A stretch of DNA of 64,000 nucleotides from Carposina sasakii (lineage: Eukaryota; Arthropoda; Insecta; Lepidoptera; Carposinidae), in contig CP053156.1 of the NCBI GenBank assembly GCA_014607495.2, positions 11,346,001 to 11,410,000 of the forward strand, in the 5' to 3' direction. Position 1 is the first letter of the stretch. Each line of letters begins with the position of its first letter. Below the pieces are notes generated by a model, which was not told where the DNA came from, ran no database searches, and saw only the letters and a program-made list of their open reading frames with translations. The translations under genes and the position numbers were made by a program. This document shows positions 12,665 through 24,152 of the stretch, one piece after another.

Positions 12665-13470
12665 TAAAGCGCCGGCCACACAGAAAAGACGCAGGGCGCG
12701 GACGGCGCGCGAACCCGTCGCAAACAGGGCGCCGTCACGACTTTTTAAAACGTATAGAAAAGACAAGGAACGGGCGTGACGGCCGGTGCACACTGGATTT
12801 TTCCCGGCATTCAACCGTCCGATTTTGATACGACGACAAGTTTTCTTCTGAAGATGAAATGTATTGGCACTGGTATATCTCGCTAATCTGCCGGGGGATA
12901 GAGGGTTTGATGAATCAATCAGTTAGTCAGAACAACTTACTTTATACATATAATAGATAAGTTCTAATTTATGTAGCTGTGAAAAAAAAATATTCTCTGT
13001 TGTCTAACTTAACACGGAAGAATGGACGCGACTACAATAAGAAAGTGCGGATCCGTACCCGTATTTTGATCCATATCTACATTATAAATGATCCAGCACA
13101 TCACTAGTTCCTTTGCCCTTATGTTGTCAACTTAACACGTACTTACTTAAGTTGTTAGTTTCTTTACTTTAAAAATTATCTCTTAAAAGGTATTTTAGGG
13201 GTTTCGGAACACTGTGCTATGTGAAAACCTACTTTCCGCGTCCTTTTCGTTCCCCAGCTTGCCCCCGCGCAGGCCCGCACCCGGCGCGCCCTATCCTTTC
13301 TGTATGTTTTGCAATCGGGCGCCGACGAGTAAGCGACGTGTCGGCGTCCCGTCTTTTCTGTATGTTTCACGTCACGACGGCTGTATACATTTTGTATGAA
13401 AGTAGATTAAACGGGCGCCGCGACTGCGACGGGTCCGCGCCCTGCGTCTTTTCTGTGTAGCCGGCGCCTA
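12665..13470. mobile_element. GC-rich terminal-inverted-repeat element with subterminal AGAAAAGAC motifs
   Basis: Left GCGCCGGCCACACAGAAAAG is inverted at the right end as CTTTTCTGTGTAGCCGGCGC; the following GACGCAGGGCGCGGAC is also shared. The motif AGAAAAGAC (or its complement) recurs at least four times in the outer 200 bp, pointing inwards at both ends. The ends are far richer in GC than the flanks. The middle is AT-rich and has no credible ORF. It is probably a non-autonomous DNA transposon of about 0.8 kb. Confidence 0.7.
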
Positions 13471-13750
13471 AGAGAGGATGCATCTGTTACCAGAAGTGTT
13501 ATAATATACCGGATAGGTACTACAAGTGTTATAGTGCAATTAAGTATACATATAAGAGTACATACTGCATGTAGATATTTAGAAACTCAATGATTGCTGT
13601 TCAACGCCATACCAAAATATTTTTGTAGCCCTTCCACCTCATTTAAACTAGGTAAGTAACTGCGGTAAGTACTTACAAAAAAATCTTTAAATCATACTAT
13701 AATAAGACTGTTTTGCATACCAACAAAACAGTTATTATGTGTGTGAAGAA

Positions 13751-13908
13751 ACACACAGCATTTGTTTGAAGAACGCATTGATAGACTTCGCCATAAACTA
13801 AGTAAATACACACACACTTACCTCCACTTCACCTTACCATCTCTATGACCAGCAGAATGTGCCATGGACATCTGTCATAAGCACATCTGTCACTGTCAAG
13901 TTTCATAG
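13751..13908 (+). repeat. DIRS-type inverted terminal repeat, left arm
   Basis: It pairs with 16564-16722 as an inverted repeat, with only a few differences over about 158 bp (for example CACAGCATTTGTTTGAAGAA versus its complement with TTTAAAGAA). The outer bases 13698-13750 differ from the right end, as expected when the two ends are matched only through the internal complementary region. Confidence 0.85.
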
Positions 13909-13937
13909 TCTTCATCAAAACCAGCAAGGTCCTTGCT

Positions 13938-14031
13938 CAAATGCTGTGTGTTTCTTCACACACATAATACCAGTTTTGTTGGTATGCAAAACAGTCTTAT
14001 TATATGTGATCAAAACACACAGCATTTGTTT
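13938..14031. repeat. Internal complementary region of the DIRS-type element
   Basis: Bases 13938-14004 are the reverse complement of 13698-13765 (the left terminus, including CTGTTTTGCATACCAACAAA). The adjoining 14001-14031 is the reverse complement of 16706-16736 (the right terminus, TTTTGATCACATATA). The two blocks meet at the TATATG junction, matching a circle-junction template as described for DIRS1. Confidence 0.8.
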
Positions 14032-14040
14032 GAAGACTTG

Positions 14041-14758
14041 TTTGATCTCTGCTGGTGTAGGAATATCTACAATGCTATGTGAAATTAAATCTAATGAACC
14101 AATATAATAATTTATTTGTTTTAATAACTCCTGTAATCAAATAAATTCTGTTATCCAATATTTACTAAGTTAACATTTTTGCTATAAGCCAGTAAATTCT
14201 CATTTACTTATACTTCTTTCTCACATTACAATAATAATTATAAAGGAAAAAATCTTACTTTTAATATTCTAATAATAATTATGTTACCTTACACAAGAAT
14301 ACTGTGCTCCTAGAAAAAATAAAATATTTGAAAATTATTACATGCTCCAATGAGATCATACATTTCCATAATCAACATAAGTTATATACTTATATTTAAA
14401 TACATACTGATGAAGTTATGTAATAATAAATTTTCATTTGAAATTATTGTATTTTGTCTTTAAGTCTAACTGTTTACAATAAAAACTTTGAAATGTGTGA
14501 GCACTTTTTCAATTTTCTATTTAGAATATCCATGGGTATATCTGTTACCACGCTTTTGTATGAAATAGCAGAACATACACTGCCAGAGGTGCGTCAATTT
14601 TAGCTTTTCCAATCTAAACTTTTAAAATTAAGACCTTAGCTTGTGCAAATAAAGTACCTACCTATTTCAAAATTGAAGCACTCGGAAAGACACCTCCGAA
14701 CTGGAGCTCTATAAGTTACCAATATAGCACTCACCTACTATTGGATAGCACTTTATAG
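14041..14758. other. Non-coding AT-rich interior of the DIRS-type element
   Basis: It lies between the complementary region and the end of the RT/RNase H ORF, where a recombinase gene would be expected. I see no recombinase-like ORF; it is presumably deleted. Confidence 0.5.
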
Positions 14759-16387
14759 CTAAAAAAGCTCCAGTAAATCCACCTGGGGTGGGCAGTTGCT
14801 TGTTGTGAGGTCTATGAGATTGGTCCTAAGGTTTTGTATGCGCACTGGTTCTGCTTGAGCTCGTGCCCGCAGATCCGCTAACCAGTAGCACTGGCTCCAA
14901 TATGGAGCTATTATTATGTAAATTCCCTCGGCTGTGTTAAGGTGGCATAACACTCGGGGAATTAAATTCGGTGGCGGAAACACCCATGCCAGCCCGTATT
15001 TCCAGTGACGACTGAATGCGTCGCAGTAGCTTGCGGAGCCATCTGTGGCATCCCAAGAGACGTAATTTCTTACGACTGCAGATCTTTTGGAAGCAAACAG
15101 GTCTATCTCAGGTATACCCCAGATTCTGAATACAGCCTCCGAGGCCGGGGGTAACAAGTGCCATTCCGGCACTGGTTTGTTTCGAGACAGGCGGTCGGCA
15201 ATGCCGTTGTATCTTCCCGGAAGATACGCCGCCGATAGCAGGATGTTCAGCTGCTCCGCCCATGCCAGCCCGTATTTCCAGTGACGACTGAATGCGTCGC
15301 AGTAGCTTGCGGAGCCATCTGTGGCATCCCAAGACACGTAATTTCTTACGACTGCAGATCTTTTGGAAGCAAACAGGTCTATCTCGGGTATACCCCAGAT
15401 TCTGAATACAGCCTCCGAGGCCGGGGGTAACAAGTGCCATTCCGGCACTGGTTTGTTTCGAGACAGGCGGTCGGCAATGCCGTTGTATCTTCCCGGAAGA
15501 TACGCCGCGGATAGCAGGATGTTCAGCTGCTCCGACAACTCTAGTTTCGTTGTCAATTCTAACAGGCTAAGTGAGCGTGTACCACCCTCGTTTCTAATAT
15601 ACGCTACTAAAGTCCTGTTGTCTGACTGTACGAGAATGTGAGCATGCCTTAGATCTTTCTGCTGTGACTTTATGGCGCCGTACACAGCGAACAACTCCTT
15701 GATATTGGAATGCCAATGACTCTGGTACCTGGTCCAGGTGCCGGAAAGATATTGGTTGTTCAGCTGAGCGCCCCAGCCCGCATCCGCTGCGTCTGTGGTT
15801 AGAAAATGAGTCACCTCTGTTTTGTGCAGAGCCACCGTACTATGGTCTATGGCCTTCCGCCACCAGGATAGTTCCTGTAGCACAGGATGAGGGAGCTGTC
15901 TCTTTTGTCTTGCTCTCCGATGAGGGAAGTTTCTTAAAAACCGTTGGATTCTGCGACAATGCAAGCGTCCTCTTGGAGTGGTTAAATTTGCAAGGATGAG
16001 GAGCCCTAAAAGGCACTGAATCTCTCTTAGTGACGCTTGACCCTGGCTGAGAGTCTTGTCTATAGTCTTTTTTATTTTTAATACCTTCCCTGAAGGCAGT
16101 GCCATGGTACTCTTCTGTGTATCCCAGAGAATTCCTAAGTATTCCAGCTGCTGTGTAGGTTTGATAACAGACTTCTGGATGTTTACATGTTTATTGTACT
16201 TACGGCATTTGTTGGGAGGAGGTGAGGCCATACCTCTCTCATCTTCCGAAGATGAGGAAGTTTCTCTCTCCTCACCAGATTCTACCAACATACGGCCCTC
16301 TGGCCGCTCTTCATCCGAAGCAGCGGCATCAGATTGAGCACGTGAGCCGGCGTCAATTTCACTTACCGAACTTCGTAATTTCCTCAT
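14759..16387 (-). CDS. Truncated DIRS polyprotein: acidic N-terminus, RT tail and RNase H
   Basis: 542 codons. Residues 1-60 are acidic and Ser/Glu-rich (gag-like start, inference). Residues 83-89 (YLGILWD) match the segment just after the RT palm in DIRS elements. The RT fingers and palm with the catalytic YxDD are absent, so the ORF looks like a gag start fused by deletion to the RT tail. RNase H follows: TTDAADAGWG (about 197-206), KELFAVYGAI (about 230-239), SDNRTLVAYI (about 255-264) and ADRLSR (about 305-310), so the D-E-D-D set is present. The block of 92 residues from about 285 is repeated directly from about 377. No polymerase activity is expected; RNase H might fold. Confidence 0.85.
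   Translation of the reverse strand: MRKLRSSVSEIDAGSRAQSDAAASDEERPEGRMLVESGEERETSSSSEDERGMASPPPNKCRKYNKHVNIQKSVIKPTQQLEYLGILWDTQKSTMALPSGKVLKIKKTIDKTLSQGQASLREIQCLLGLLILANLTTPRGRLHCRRIQRFLRNFPHRRARQKRQLPHPVLQELSWWRKAIDHSTVALHKTEVTHFLTTDAADAGWGAQLNNQYLSGTWTRYQSHWHSNIKELFAVYGAIKSQQKDLRHAHILVQSDNRTLVAYIRNEGGTRSLSLLELTTKLELSEQLNILLSAAYLPGRYNGIADRLSRNKPVPEWHLLPPASEAVFRIWGIPEIDLFASKRSAVVRNYVSWDATDGSASYCDAFSRHWKYGLAWAEQLNILLSAAYLPGRYNGIADRLSRNKPVPEWHLLPPASEAVFRIWGIPEIDLFASKRSAVVRNYVSWDATDGSASYCDAFSRHWKYGLAWVFPPPNLIPRVLCHLNTAEGIYIIIAPYWSQCYWLADLRARAQAEPVRIQNLRTNLIDLTTSNCPPQVDLLELF
14983..15534. repeat. 276-bp direct tandem duplication inside the RNase H ORF
   Basis: 14983-15258 and 15259-15534 are near-identical (I count about three differences, e.g. 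AAGAGACG versus AAGACACG). The unit is 92 codons, so the frame is kept. The join occurs at CCCATGCCAGCCCG, and a CCC flanks both unit starts. Confidence 0.9.
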
Positions 16388-16563
16388 TTTAACGTATTAC
16401 TTAGACTTGAAAAAGTAACTAAAAACGATTCCGAAACACTTTATTTTGTATTTTAACAGTAATTAACAAGCTGTTGTATATTGTTATAAACTGAAATTGT
16501 TATAAACTGAAATAAAAGGGTTTACAAAAAAAATTGGCGGCTATTACGTGCGAAATCTACAAC

Positions 16564-16722
16564 GCTATGAAACTTGACAGTGACAGACATGCTTATGACA
16601 GATGTCCATGGCACATTCTGCTAGTCATAGAGATGGTAAGGTGAAGTGGAGGTAAGTGTGTGTGTATTTACTTAGTTTATGGCGAAGTCTATCAATGCGT
16701 TCTTTAAACAAATGCTGTGTGT
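16564..16722 (-). repeat. DIRS-type inverted terminal repeat, right arm
   Basis: Inverted copy of 13751-13908. The ORF starts only about 180 bp inside it, so the promoter presumably lies in this repeat (inference). Confidence 0.85.
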
Positions 16723-16737
16723 TTTGATCACATATAA

Positions 16738-19092
16738 TATAACAACAGCAATTTTATACAAAGAATGTCTTTAGTTTAGTTTCAAAATATTTTTTCATTA
16801 ATGTCTGTAATCTGAAATAAACCTAACATAGATGCCAAAATATTTATTTAATGCCAAATTAACTAGATTTCTACCTACAATTTATTAAACAATTTCTCTT
16901 ATTGAAACCATTCTAGTAATCGCTCTTGTGAGGTAATGTTTTTTCCAAATTGAGACGTTAAACCGTGTTTTTTACAAATCTATTTGAAGAATCTGCTGTC
17001 TGGATTTAAGTAAATAAAATGGATACTTTAGCTTTCAATATCGACAGACGCTGTAGTGAACTGAATACGTCGTGTACAAGTAGATTTATTCGCGTCTACT
17101 TCATGTATTTACTTAGACAACATATTTATTCCTAAAATATACTGAAGCGTATCTTCGTTTACTTTACGTTTATGTGTTTGAAATTCATATGTAGTTGAAT
17201 ATTTGCGGTGTTATTACAAAAAAAATTAAATATTGTTTAAGCCATAGATTTATTATACTAGCGTTTAAACTAGTCATTGCCTAAATTTGAAAGGATATTC
17301 CATGAACTTTGCTGTCAAATGTCACCTTTAATCCATTTCTAACTTTAGACGCGGTTTTGTAATATGTTTTGTAACACCGTAGTTATTTACTTTCGCTTTG
17401 CTAAGTCAAATTAGTTAGATTACATTCTACCGTATCTTCAAAAATAAGGTGTTTTCGGTGGGTATCAAATTCATTGACATCAAGGGCTAATAAATAAGGT
17501 TAATGGATATCATATGCATCCATAGCAACGTAGCATAGTACTCGTATATCACTGGTGAAAAGCTGCCTAAAAGTTTGTTGGTACTTGTTGAGCCTGCTGA
17601 CAGTGAATATCTATTTTAGTTTCCAAGGTAGAGATGTCTTTTAGTATAAATATTTATTACATACTAGAAGCTTTACTTATGTAACCTGATGACAAATAAA
17701 CCACTGCATCTAAACCTTCCCTGCACCCACCCAAAGATGGGTATATCCCAGTAGTCCCCTCTGGCGTTTTTCCCCTTGGGGGACAAATGGGATTTTTAGA
17801 TACACAGAAAATTTCACTAAAATCAGTCAAGCCAACTTCGAGTTTTATCGAGACGAACTTTTAATAGATACATTATTAAGTTCGTCACGCATTTAAAAAA
17901 TACGGGATATTCTAAACATCCGCTCATTGGCCATCACTAAAGAAAACAAATCCGAAAACCTGATTGGGAACGGTCCGGGTCGGCTCTTCGCTACGAGCCG
18001 GCGGATTGTCGACAAATTCAATTTTCTCCGCGCCGATAACAGACACAATAACCGGGTACATAACTAGATACGACTTGATAAGCCGGATTGTACAACTGGG
18101 TAAAACACACACGGGGGGTAAAGATTACAATATGTGATACAATTGAACACACTGCCTAGTTTCTCCCTAGCCTACGCCCTTTCGGCTGTTTCGGAAACCG
18201 AAGTTTGAAAGGAATGTCATGCGGTCTGAGTAACCCCGGGCCTAGAGACTGGAGTAACCCACTGTTGAAAACCAGTACACGAGGAATAATTTTAAAAGAC
18301 GTTTATGTCAAAAAAAACAAGACGGCATGTATGCTGATGATGCAGATTCACAAATAAAAGTAAAACTAGGGTCACGCATTTTGGGCAGGTAACACTTTCG
18401 GAATATATTTAGGAATTCTCCATACTATTTGGAAAAATAAACATGTGATTTTGAGTCTCGAATTTTATGGATAGGTTCATCGTAACATTTCGGTACTAAC
18501 CCCTTTTGCTACAGCTTAATTATCATAGAGTGTCGCTACTAAGTATTTTAAACTCGTATTTGTAATGCAAAATAGTCGATAGCTTCTCAAATGACCCTGC
18601 AATATGATAACTACGAGTAACTAATCAAACCTATTGCTGCTTCAATAGATACTAGTATGGCGTAATTCGATATAACTTAACGAGATTTAGAACATGAACT
18701 CGCTCTATCAATGCCACAGTATAAGAATCTATTGATACTAGTACATACGAAAATTTATAAAAAGGGAAATTATGAAGTTGGCTAGATAACATATCAATAT
18801 TAATAGTTAAATAATTATGTTATTTTTAATCCTACTTAAAGTGACTCGGAAACGTTTTTACCAGTTGCTAGATAGTTTTACGGTAGACTTATTTATCCCT
18901 TACCAGTCTTCTCCCTAAGAGTTGATTTTTGAAAACCGCTGATAGCCATATCTGAAGAATAAAGTTGATGCTGTCTCTTTCATGGTCAAGTTTTAGAGAA
19001 AGACAACATTAAGTTTATTCTTCTGATAGGCTATCTGAAGTTTGGAGAAATCGGTCCTAAACATTTGGATATTATAAGCGTGACTAGGTATA
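16738..19092. other. Intergenic stretch, nothing but one MITE scrap
   Basis: About 18405-18495 resembles the MITE at 30072 (GGAAAAATAAACATGTGATT). Otherwise no gene or structured repeat is recognised. Confidence 0.5.
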
Positions 19093-19380
19093 TACAGGGT
19101 GTTTGTGACAGGCAGGCAAATATTGATACCATGAGTTTAGACCATGATTCTGATGCGGAAAACACTGAAAATTTTCGCAGGAAAATACCAAAATTTTCCG
19201 TCATTTTTTTTATATTTTCAGGAAATTTTGTTGGTTTAATTAGGCCTTAGATAATGAGATAAAAATAAAATTTTAATAAAAATACATTTCCTGCGAGTAA
19301 TAACACTGTCGTATAACTCAACACAATGCTACTTATTCAGAATTTCAGTATTTGCCTGGCTGTCACCCACACTCTGTATG
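19093..19380. mobile_element. MITE with TACAGGGTG termini (family M3)
   Basis: Left TACAGGGTGTTTGTGACAGG..CAGGCAAATA is inverted at right as TATTTGCCTGGCTGTCACCC..CTCTGTATG. About 288 bp, no ORF. Only one copy is seen in the window. Confidence 0.75.
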
Positions 19381-20860
19381 TATGTATTCTATGGCTATTT
19401 TAGCCATTTCATAATGTGGTTAACTCATTTATATGCGGCCTATATCGTAATATGCTGCGGCAATACATAAATGGTTTACTCTAGCAGCGTGGACAGGCCG
19501 AGCTCTTAGCAAGTTTTAATTACTTTAAGACTTCACCCTCGCCCGTCTGGAGGTAGTATGCTGTCTTCATAAATAATATGAACCTCCTGACCGTATTTCG
19601 GTCATGGTGACCAATTCTCAATAGAGATTAGGCATTTACGCAGGAGATTATTAAGTGTAGGTGTGTGCAATGCAAACACAGGTGCACTCTCTTCACAATC
19701 GCAAATGGACGTATAGCCTGACTGTATATAACCAAGCAGTTTCTTTCAACTGGCTAGTTGCTCAGTATATGACCATTACCTCTGGAACTGCATAGAAAAA
19801 TGTTAGTTCCGAAATCGTGCAAATACAAAACAAACTCGGTAGACAATAAGTATAGTCGTGAAAAAGCGAGCCTACTACTTACCACAAAATGATCTGAGAC
19901 AAAGATAAGTTTAGCAGAAAGCCACAATGACCCAACCTCATTATTATTAGAAACATTTTTTTTTCTCATTACAAACTTAAGAACTCAACATCTCGATATT
20001 AAAACTTCGATACAAAAGCTCTCGAGATAATAGAAGATACTGGATCAATTAATACCGGTTTATTGTTTTAATTTGCGAAGTTTGTCAAAGAAATCAGTGC
20101 AGCGACAGCCGCAAAAAATACTACGTGAATAATAATAACTAGAATTTACATATAGGTACATACACAGGGCTGCACTCCCGAAATAGTGTAACCCAAAGAA
20201 TAGCCCTTAATCTCGGACGAAAGGGCTAGCCAGAACCGCAGATCATAAAGGAGATCCAAGTTGCCCGACGTTACGTGACGAATGTCCGAGCTCCTTAGTC
20301 GACTTTTACGACATGCATCTGATATATTCTAGTGAAGCCCCGCATCAGCACAGGAACTATAATATTATAAACGCGAAAGAAGGATGTAAGTCGCCCATAC
20401 AAAATTTTTGTTTACTTATAGTTTGAGCGTAGACTAATTTAAAAAATATAGAAATATAGAGCTTAAGCTTCTCTAGAGCTAGACTCATAGTATTCTGCTG
20501 TACGACCTGGATTAATAAAAAAACGAATTATAAATAGACAATGATTTTATGAACTTCCAAACACTTCTGGCCCAGTTGTGTTTTTAGAGTAATTTAACTA
20601 TCGCCCACAACTTGATAATTAGATGCAGCTAGAAACTGCCATTTTAGTGTTAATTCAGAACAGAAATTGTATGACTGTAGGCACAGAACAGGTAATATTA
20701 CCTGTTCTGTGAATGTAGGCAGCAGCAAAAATTTTTTTCAATAAACCATTTTTGTGCTGTCGATGTCGATAGATGAAAGCATATCCAATATCTGTGTATG
20801 GTTATTAAATTCATTTTTAGGTTTGCATTTTTACGTATTCTGTTTGAGAATAAATTGAAG
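19381..20860. other. Intergenic stretch with one dispersed repeat
   Basis: 20170-20345 belongs to the repeat family seen at 5095-5290 and 57240-57420. Near 20680-20712 there is a short perfect inverted repeat, GAACAGGTAATATTACCTGTTC. No gene is recognised. Confidence 0.5.
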
Positions 20861-20869
20861 CTGTAACAA

Positions 20870-21282
20870 ACCGTATGTATTCGTTACTGAGTAACGGGTA
20901 CTCCATCCAGTACCGAGTAACGAAACGTTACGAAGGAATTCGTCTCGTTACTCGCATATTTCGTATCATTGGTATTTTCGTATAATACACTGTTTCGGAT
21001 CGCAAATGGTGTATTCATACGTTTGTTTTTGATCGTATGTTCTACCCATGCGTGTGATGCGGTTAATTTAAATCCCTAATTTCAAAGAACGATTTAGGTC
21101 AAAAATATAATTTTTAAAAAATCGTAAATTCATTGCAAATTTGGTAGATTATGTCGACAGTTCACGTCGATTCGACTCGTTACCATACTACATACTATAC
21201 CATATGCGGTAACGAGTAACGTAACGTTACGACAGTAACGAGTACTAATAGTCAAAGTAACGAATACATACGGGTACGTTTT
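20870..21282. mobile_element. MITE with CGTATGTATTCGTTAC termini
   Basis: Left CCGTATGTATTCGTTACTG is inverted at right as AGTAACGAATACATACGGG. Sub-terminal stretches are packed with the ACGTTACG/CGTAACG motif (GAAACGTTACGAAGG on the left, CGTAACGTTACGACAG on the right). About 410 bp, no ORF. Confidence 0.8.
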
Positions 21283-21412
21283 TTTTGTTAGTTTTACACC
21301 TCTAGAATGAATTAAAGATGATAGTCATATTGACAAAAACGTAATAACTAGCACCCGCTATTATAGCATATATCCATATTCCTTTGCTGATGCGTAGCTT
21401 CAATATAGAATA

Positions 21413-21537
21413 CATCAGTGGGGTAAGCACGAACCTCTCGATAGTCCGTAACGCTATCGTCAAACTGTCAAACCACATAGATTTTGCTAGCGAGTCGCTA
21501 GCGTCACGCCGCGTAAAAAGGTTCGTGCTTTCCCCAC
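21413..21537. mobile_element. 125-bp MITE with CAGTGGGGTAAGCACGAACC ends, copy 1
   Basis: Terminal inverted repeats of about 21 bp (CAGTGGGGTAAGCACGAACC / GGTTCGTGCTTTCCCCACAG). The same short element occurs at 50985-51112 and 62025-62147 with few changes. Confidence 0.85.
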
Positions 21538-22074
21538 AGTTGCATCTGCTTCCGTGCACGTCGTAAGTGTCCACTAAGGAAGTATGGAACTCATTCATTC
21601 GGCATTCTCTGGCGATAAGCTAGCTATCCGCCACTGATCATTTGCTCCCCCCGCTATGCTGGGCGTACTAAAAGATCTGGTTGCCCATTTTAGGAGCGGG
21701 GATGTTTATATGTATGAACGAGATTAATGCGTTGTGTGAGACAGATCGGTTATGTAAGATATTTATATCCAAGTTTGGCTATTGCTACAAAGATAAACTA
21801 TATTACCTATAGTAAGGTTTTGTCGCCGGCGAATCGTGAAACTTTTAATAGTGTTCATGTCCCACGAGTGCCTTCGAGATATTACATCGAACTGTCGGCC
21901 GATAACTTTGTACCAACATAACAAATTTGTAACTTAAGCTGCACAGATATAATGGAATAAAGAGGTTTGTTTAATATCGTTAACTAAAAGTAAATGATTT
22001 TGTATTTGATGCCATCTATATTTTTTGTTTGATAATAGTTATATTTTTAGTTTTACGATTTTATAAACAACTAG

Positions 22075-22995
22075 TGGACGCTCGCAACTCCATCCGCGTG
22101 GACTCTAGAAAAAAAAAGTCGGAATTACCCGGGATAAAAACATTTTCCCGAGATAAAAAGTAGCCTATATGTTAAGTGGGACCTGTCACAATATATTCCT
22201 GAAAATTGCATCGAAATCGGTTTAGCCGTCTCTGAGATTAGCGTGCACAAACATCGATCCGTTACAATTTTATTATATGTATATAGATAGAAATATAGAT
22301 AACTGGTGAACGCCCGCGGCTCCGTCCGCGTGGACTACAGAAAAAACAAAATGTCGAAATTATCTGGGATAGTGGCCCGCCCTCGCTTCACTTCGGTACA
22401 TATCAGTACATTAGCTACAACTTCATATGTAGGTTCAGCGGTTTTCGTAAAAATTTGGAACTTCCGTTGGTTCCTTTCCCGTGGGAATTTCTAGAAATCC
22501 GTTCTTAGAGCTTCCTCATAGTCCCTAATCCGATTTAAGCTTCGTAAAAATAGCGGTTTTCGTAAAAATTTGAAATTCCCGTAAGTCACCCGTGGGAATT
22601 TCGGGAAAGCTGTTCTAGTGCTCCCTCACAGTCCCTAATGAACGTACAGGTCTGATTTCAGCTTCATATGTATAGCGGTTTTCGCAAAAATTATGAATTC
22701 CCGTTTGTCCCCTTCCCGTGGGAATTTTGGGAAATCCGTTTTTAGTCCTCCCTCGCTGTCCCCAATGAACATATATGCCCGATTTCAGCTTCATATGTAT
22801 AGCGGTTTTCGTAAAAAAATATAGAATTTCCGTTGGTCGCCTTCCCGTGGAAATATCGGAAAATTCTTATAGCCTATGTTCATTCAGATCCAATAAGGAT
22901 TCTAACGATCAAAGAATTTTTGAAATCGGTCCAGTAGTTTTTGAGCCTATTCATTACAAACAAACAAAGTTTTCCTCTTTATAATATTAGTATAG
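22075..22995 (-). repeat. Cluster of CGCGGACGGAGTC-family repeats with internal 120-bp tandem units
   Basis: 22075-22285 is an inverted copy of the repeat at 5341-5640. 22305-22995 starts with the same GCGGCTCCGTCCGCGTGGAC and then repeats a unit of about 120 bp four times, marked by AGCGGTTTTCGTAAAAAT at about 22438, 22553, 22675 and 22800. It ends CCTCTTTATAATATTAGTAT, a tail common to such repeats. Confidence 0.7.
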
Positions 22996-23839
22996 ATGTA
23001 AAGAAAAACAAGGAAAATTTTAAAAAAGATTTATCTAAACTATTTTTCTTAGATGAAATAGGTAACTTTTTTCTTAATTTCACACAGGAACATCAAATAA
23101 ATTAAAAGTTTAATTAAACCTAAATTTTAAACGTACTAAATGTAGTAAAACATAAATATCTCCTACAGATAGACGGTACCTCTTTAGAAATGTAGACACT
23201 TAAACCTATACATTACACGGCATAGCAAATCAGGAAAACCTCTTTTCATATGAAAGCCGCAAGCTGCCTCTCCGCCAGTGAAAGTACCCTAAAAAGCAAG
23301 TAAATTTTTCGTATGAAGCTTTCTAAGGAATATTCATATAAGGCCGGATATCCACAGGTTATTGTTTAATTCAATCTAAATTATGAAGGTAGATTAAGCG
23401 ACATATGATACCATTATGGCTTACCTACAAAACAAAAGAATTCAAACATTGTTTAAGCTAATCATTGCATAAATTTAAGAGATATTTGCATGACACATTT
23501 TTTGGCAAAACATGTCTCTGATCTAAATGTAAGTAATAATAACTTTATTGTATCATGTTTTGATATTCCATACATTTTGCTTTTAAATGTCAGTTTTAAA
23601 CAGTGTCTTACTTTAGATGCGGTTTTGTCGCTGATAATGTTAAAGATGCAATCGTAAATGAGAAAGCTCTAAAAAGTGCCAAGCTCTTGCTATGTTGGTG
23701 ACAATACCTCGTAGCAGTGATCGTAGTAAGTTCGTAGCATACTTTGTAGTTCGTAGCACTTACTACACACACAGTATAGTAAGAGTTTTATCATTTTACG
23801 CTCGGTTTTGACCTCCGTAATGACTTCGAATGAAACAGG
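22996..23839. other. AT-rich stretch, nothing recognised
   Basis: No protein similarity. A weakly repeated TTCGTAGCA motif appears at about 23700-23765. Confidence 0.4.
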
Positions 23840-24152
23840 CCTCCTAGACTCCGTCCGCGTGGACTACAGAAAAAAAAAACAAAATATCGAAATTATCCGA
23901 GATAAAAACATTTTCCCGGGATAAAAAGTAGGCGCCTATATGTTAAGTGGGACCTGTCACAATATATTCCTGAAAACTGCATCGAAATTGGTTCAGCAAC
24001 AAACAAACAAACAGACAAACCGACAAACAGACAAAAAATCCAAAAATCATTGTTTTGGGTACTATTGCGTTGATAAAGGTATTCTATAATATTTTTTCTT
24101 ATATATCTTCCATGTACAGACAGCGATCCGTTACATTTTTATTATATATATA
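23840..24152 (-). repeat. CGCGGACGGAGTC-family repeat interrupted by the gypsy element
   Basis: Inverted copy of the 5341-5640 family ending TTTTTATTATATATATA at 24152. Its continuation TATAGATATAGATAGATT lies after the right LTR at 29246, so the retrotransposon split this repeat. Confidence 0.8.

Larger units (their letters stand above)
13698..16737 (-). mobile_element. DIRS-type tyrosine-recombinase retrotransposon, internally deleted
   Basis: Three diagnostic parts are visible. Inverted terminal repeats lie at 13751-13908 and 16564-16722. An internal complementary region at 13938-14031 is the reverse complement of the extreme left end joined to the reverse complement of the extreme right end. 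Between them is a reverse-transcriptase/RNase-H ORF on -. This arrangement is known for DIRS elements, which integrate by a tyrosine recombinase through a circular intermediate. At about 3.04 kb it is shorter than usual DIRS elements. No recombinase or methyltransferase ORF and no RT core is visible, so it is non-autonomous. Confidence 0.85.

Noticed and set aside
12598..13460. Short Arg-rich ORFs in GC-rich DNA
   Set aside because: They follow GC-rich inverted repeat arms; no start context or similarity supports coding.
15087..15641. Plus-strand ORFs of 65 and 92 codons with identical text, and the minus 110-codon ORF
   Set aside because: Shadows of the duplicated RNase H segment; their repetition only reflects the 276-bp tandem duplication.
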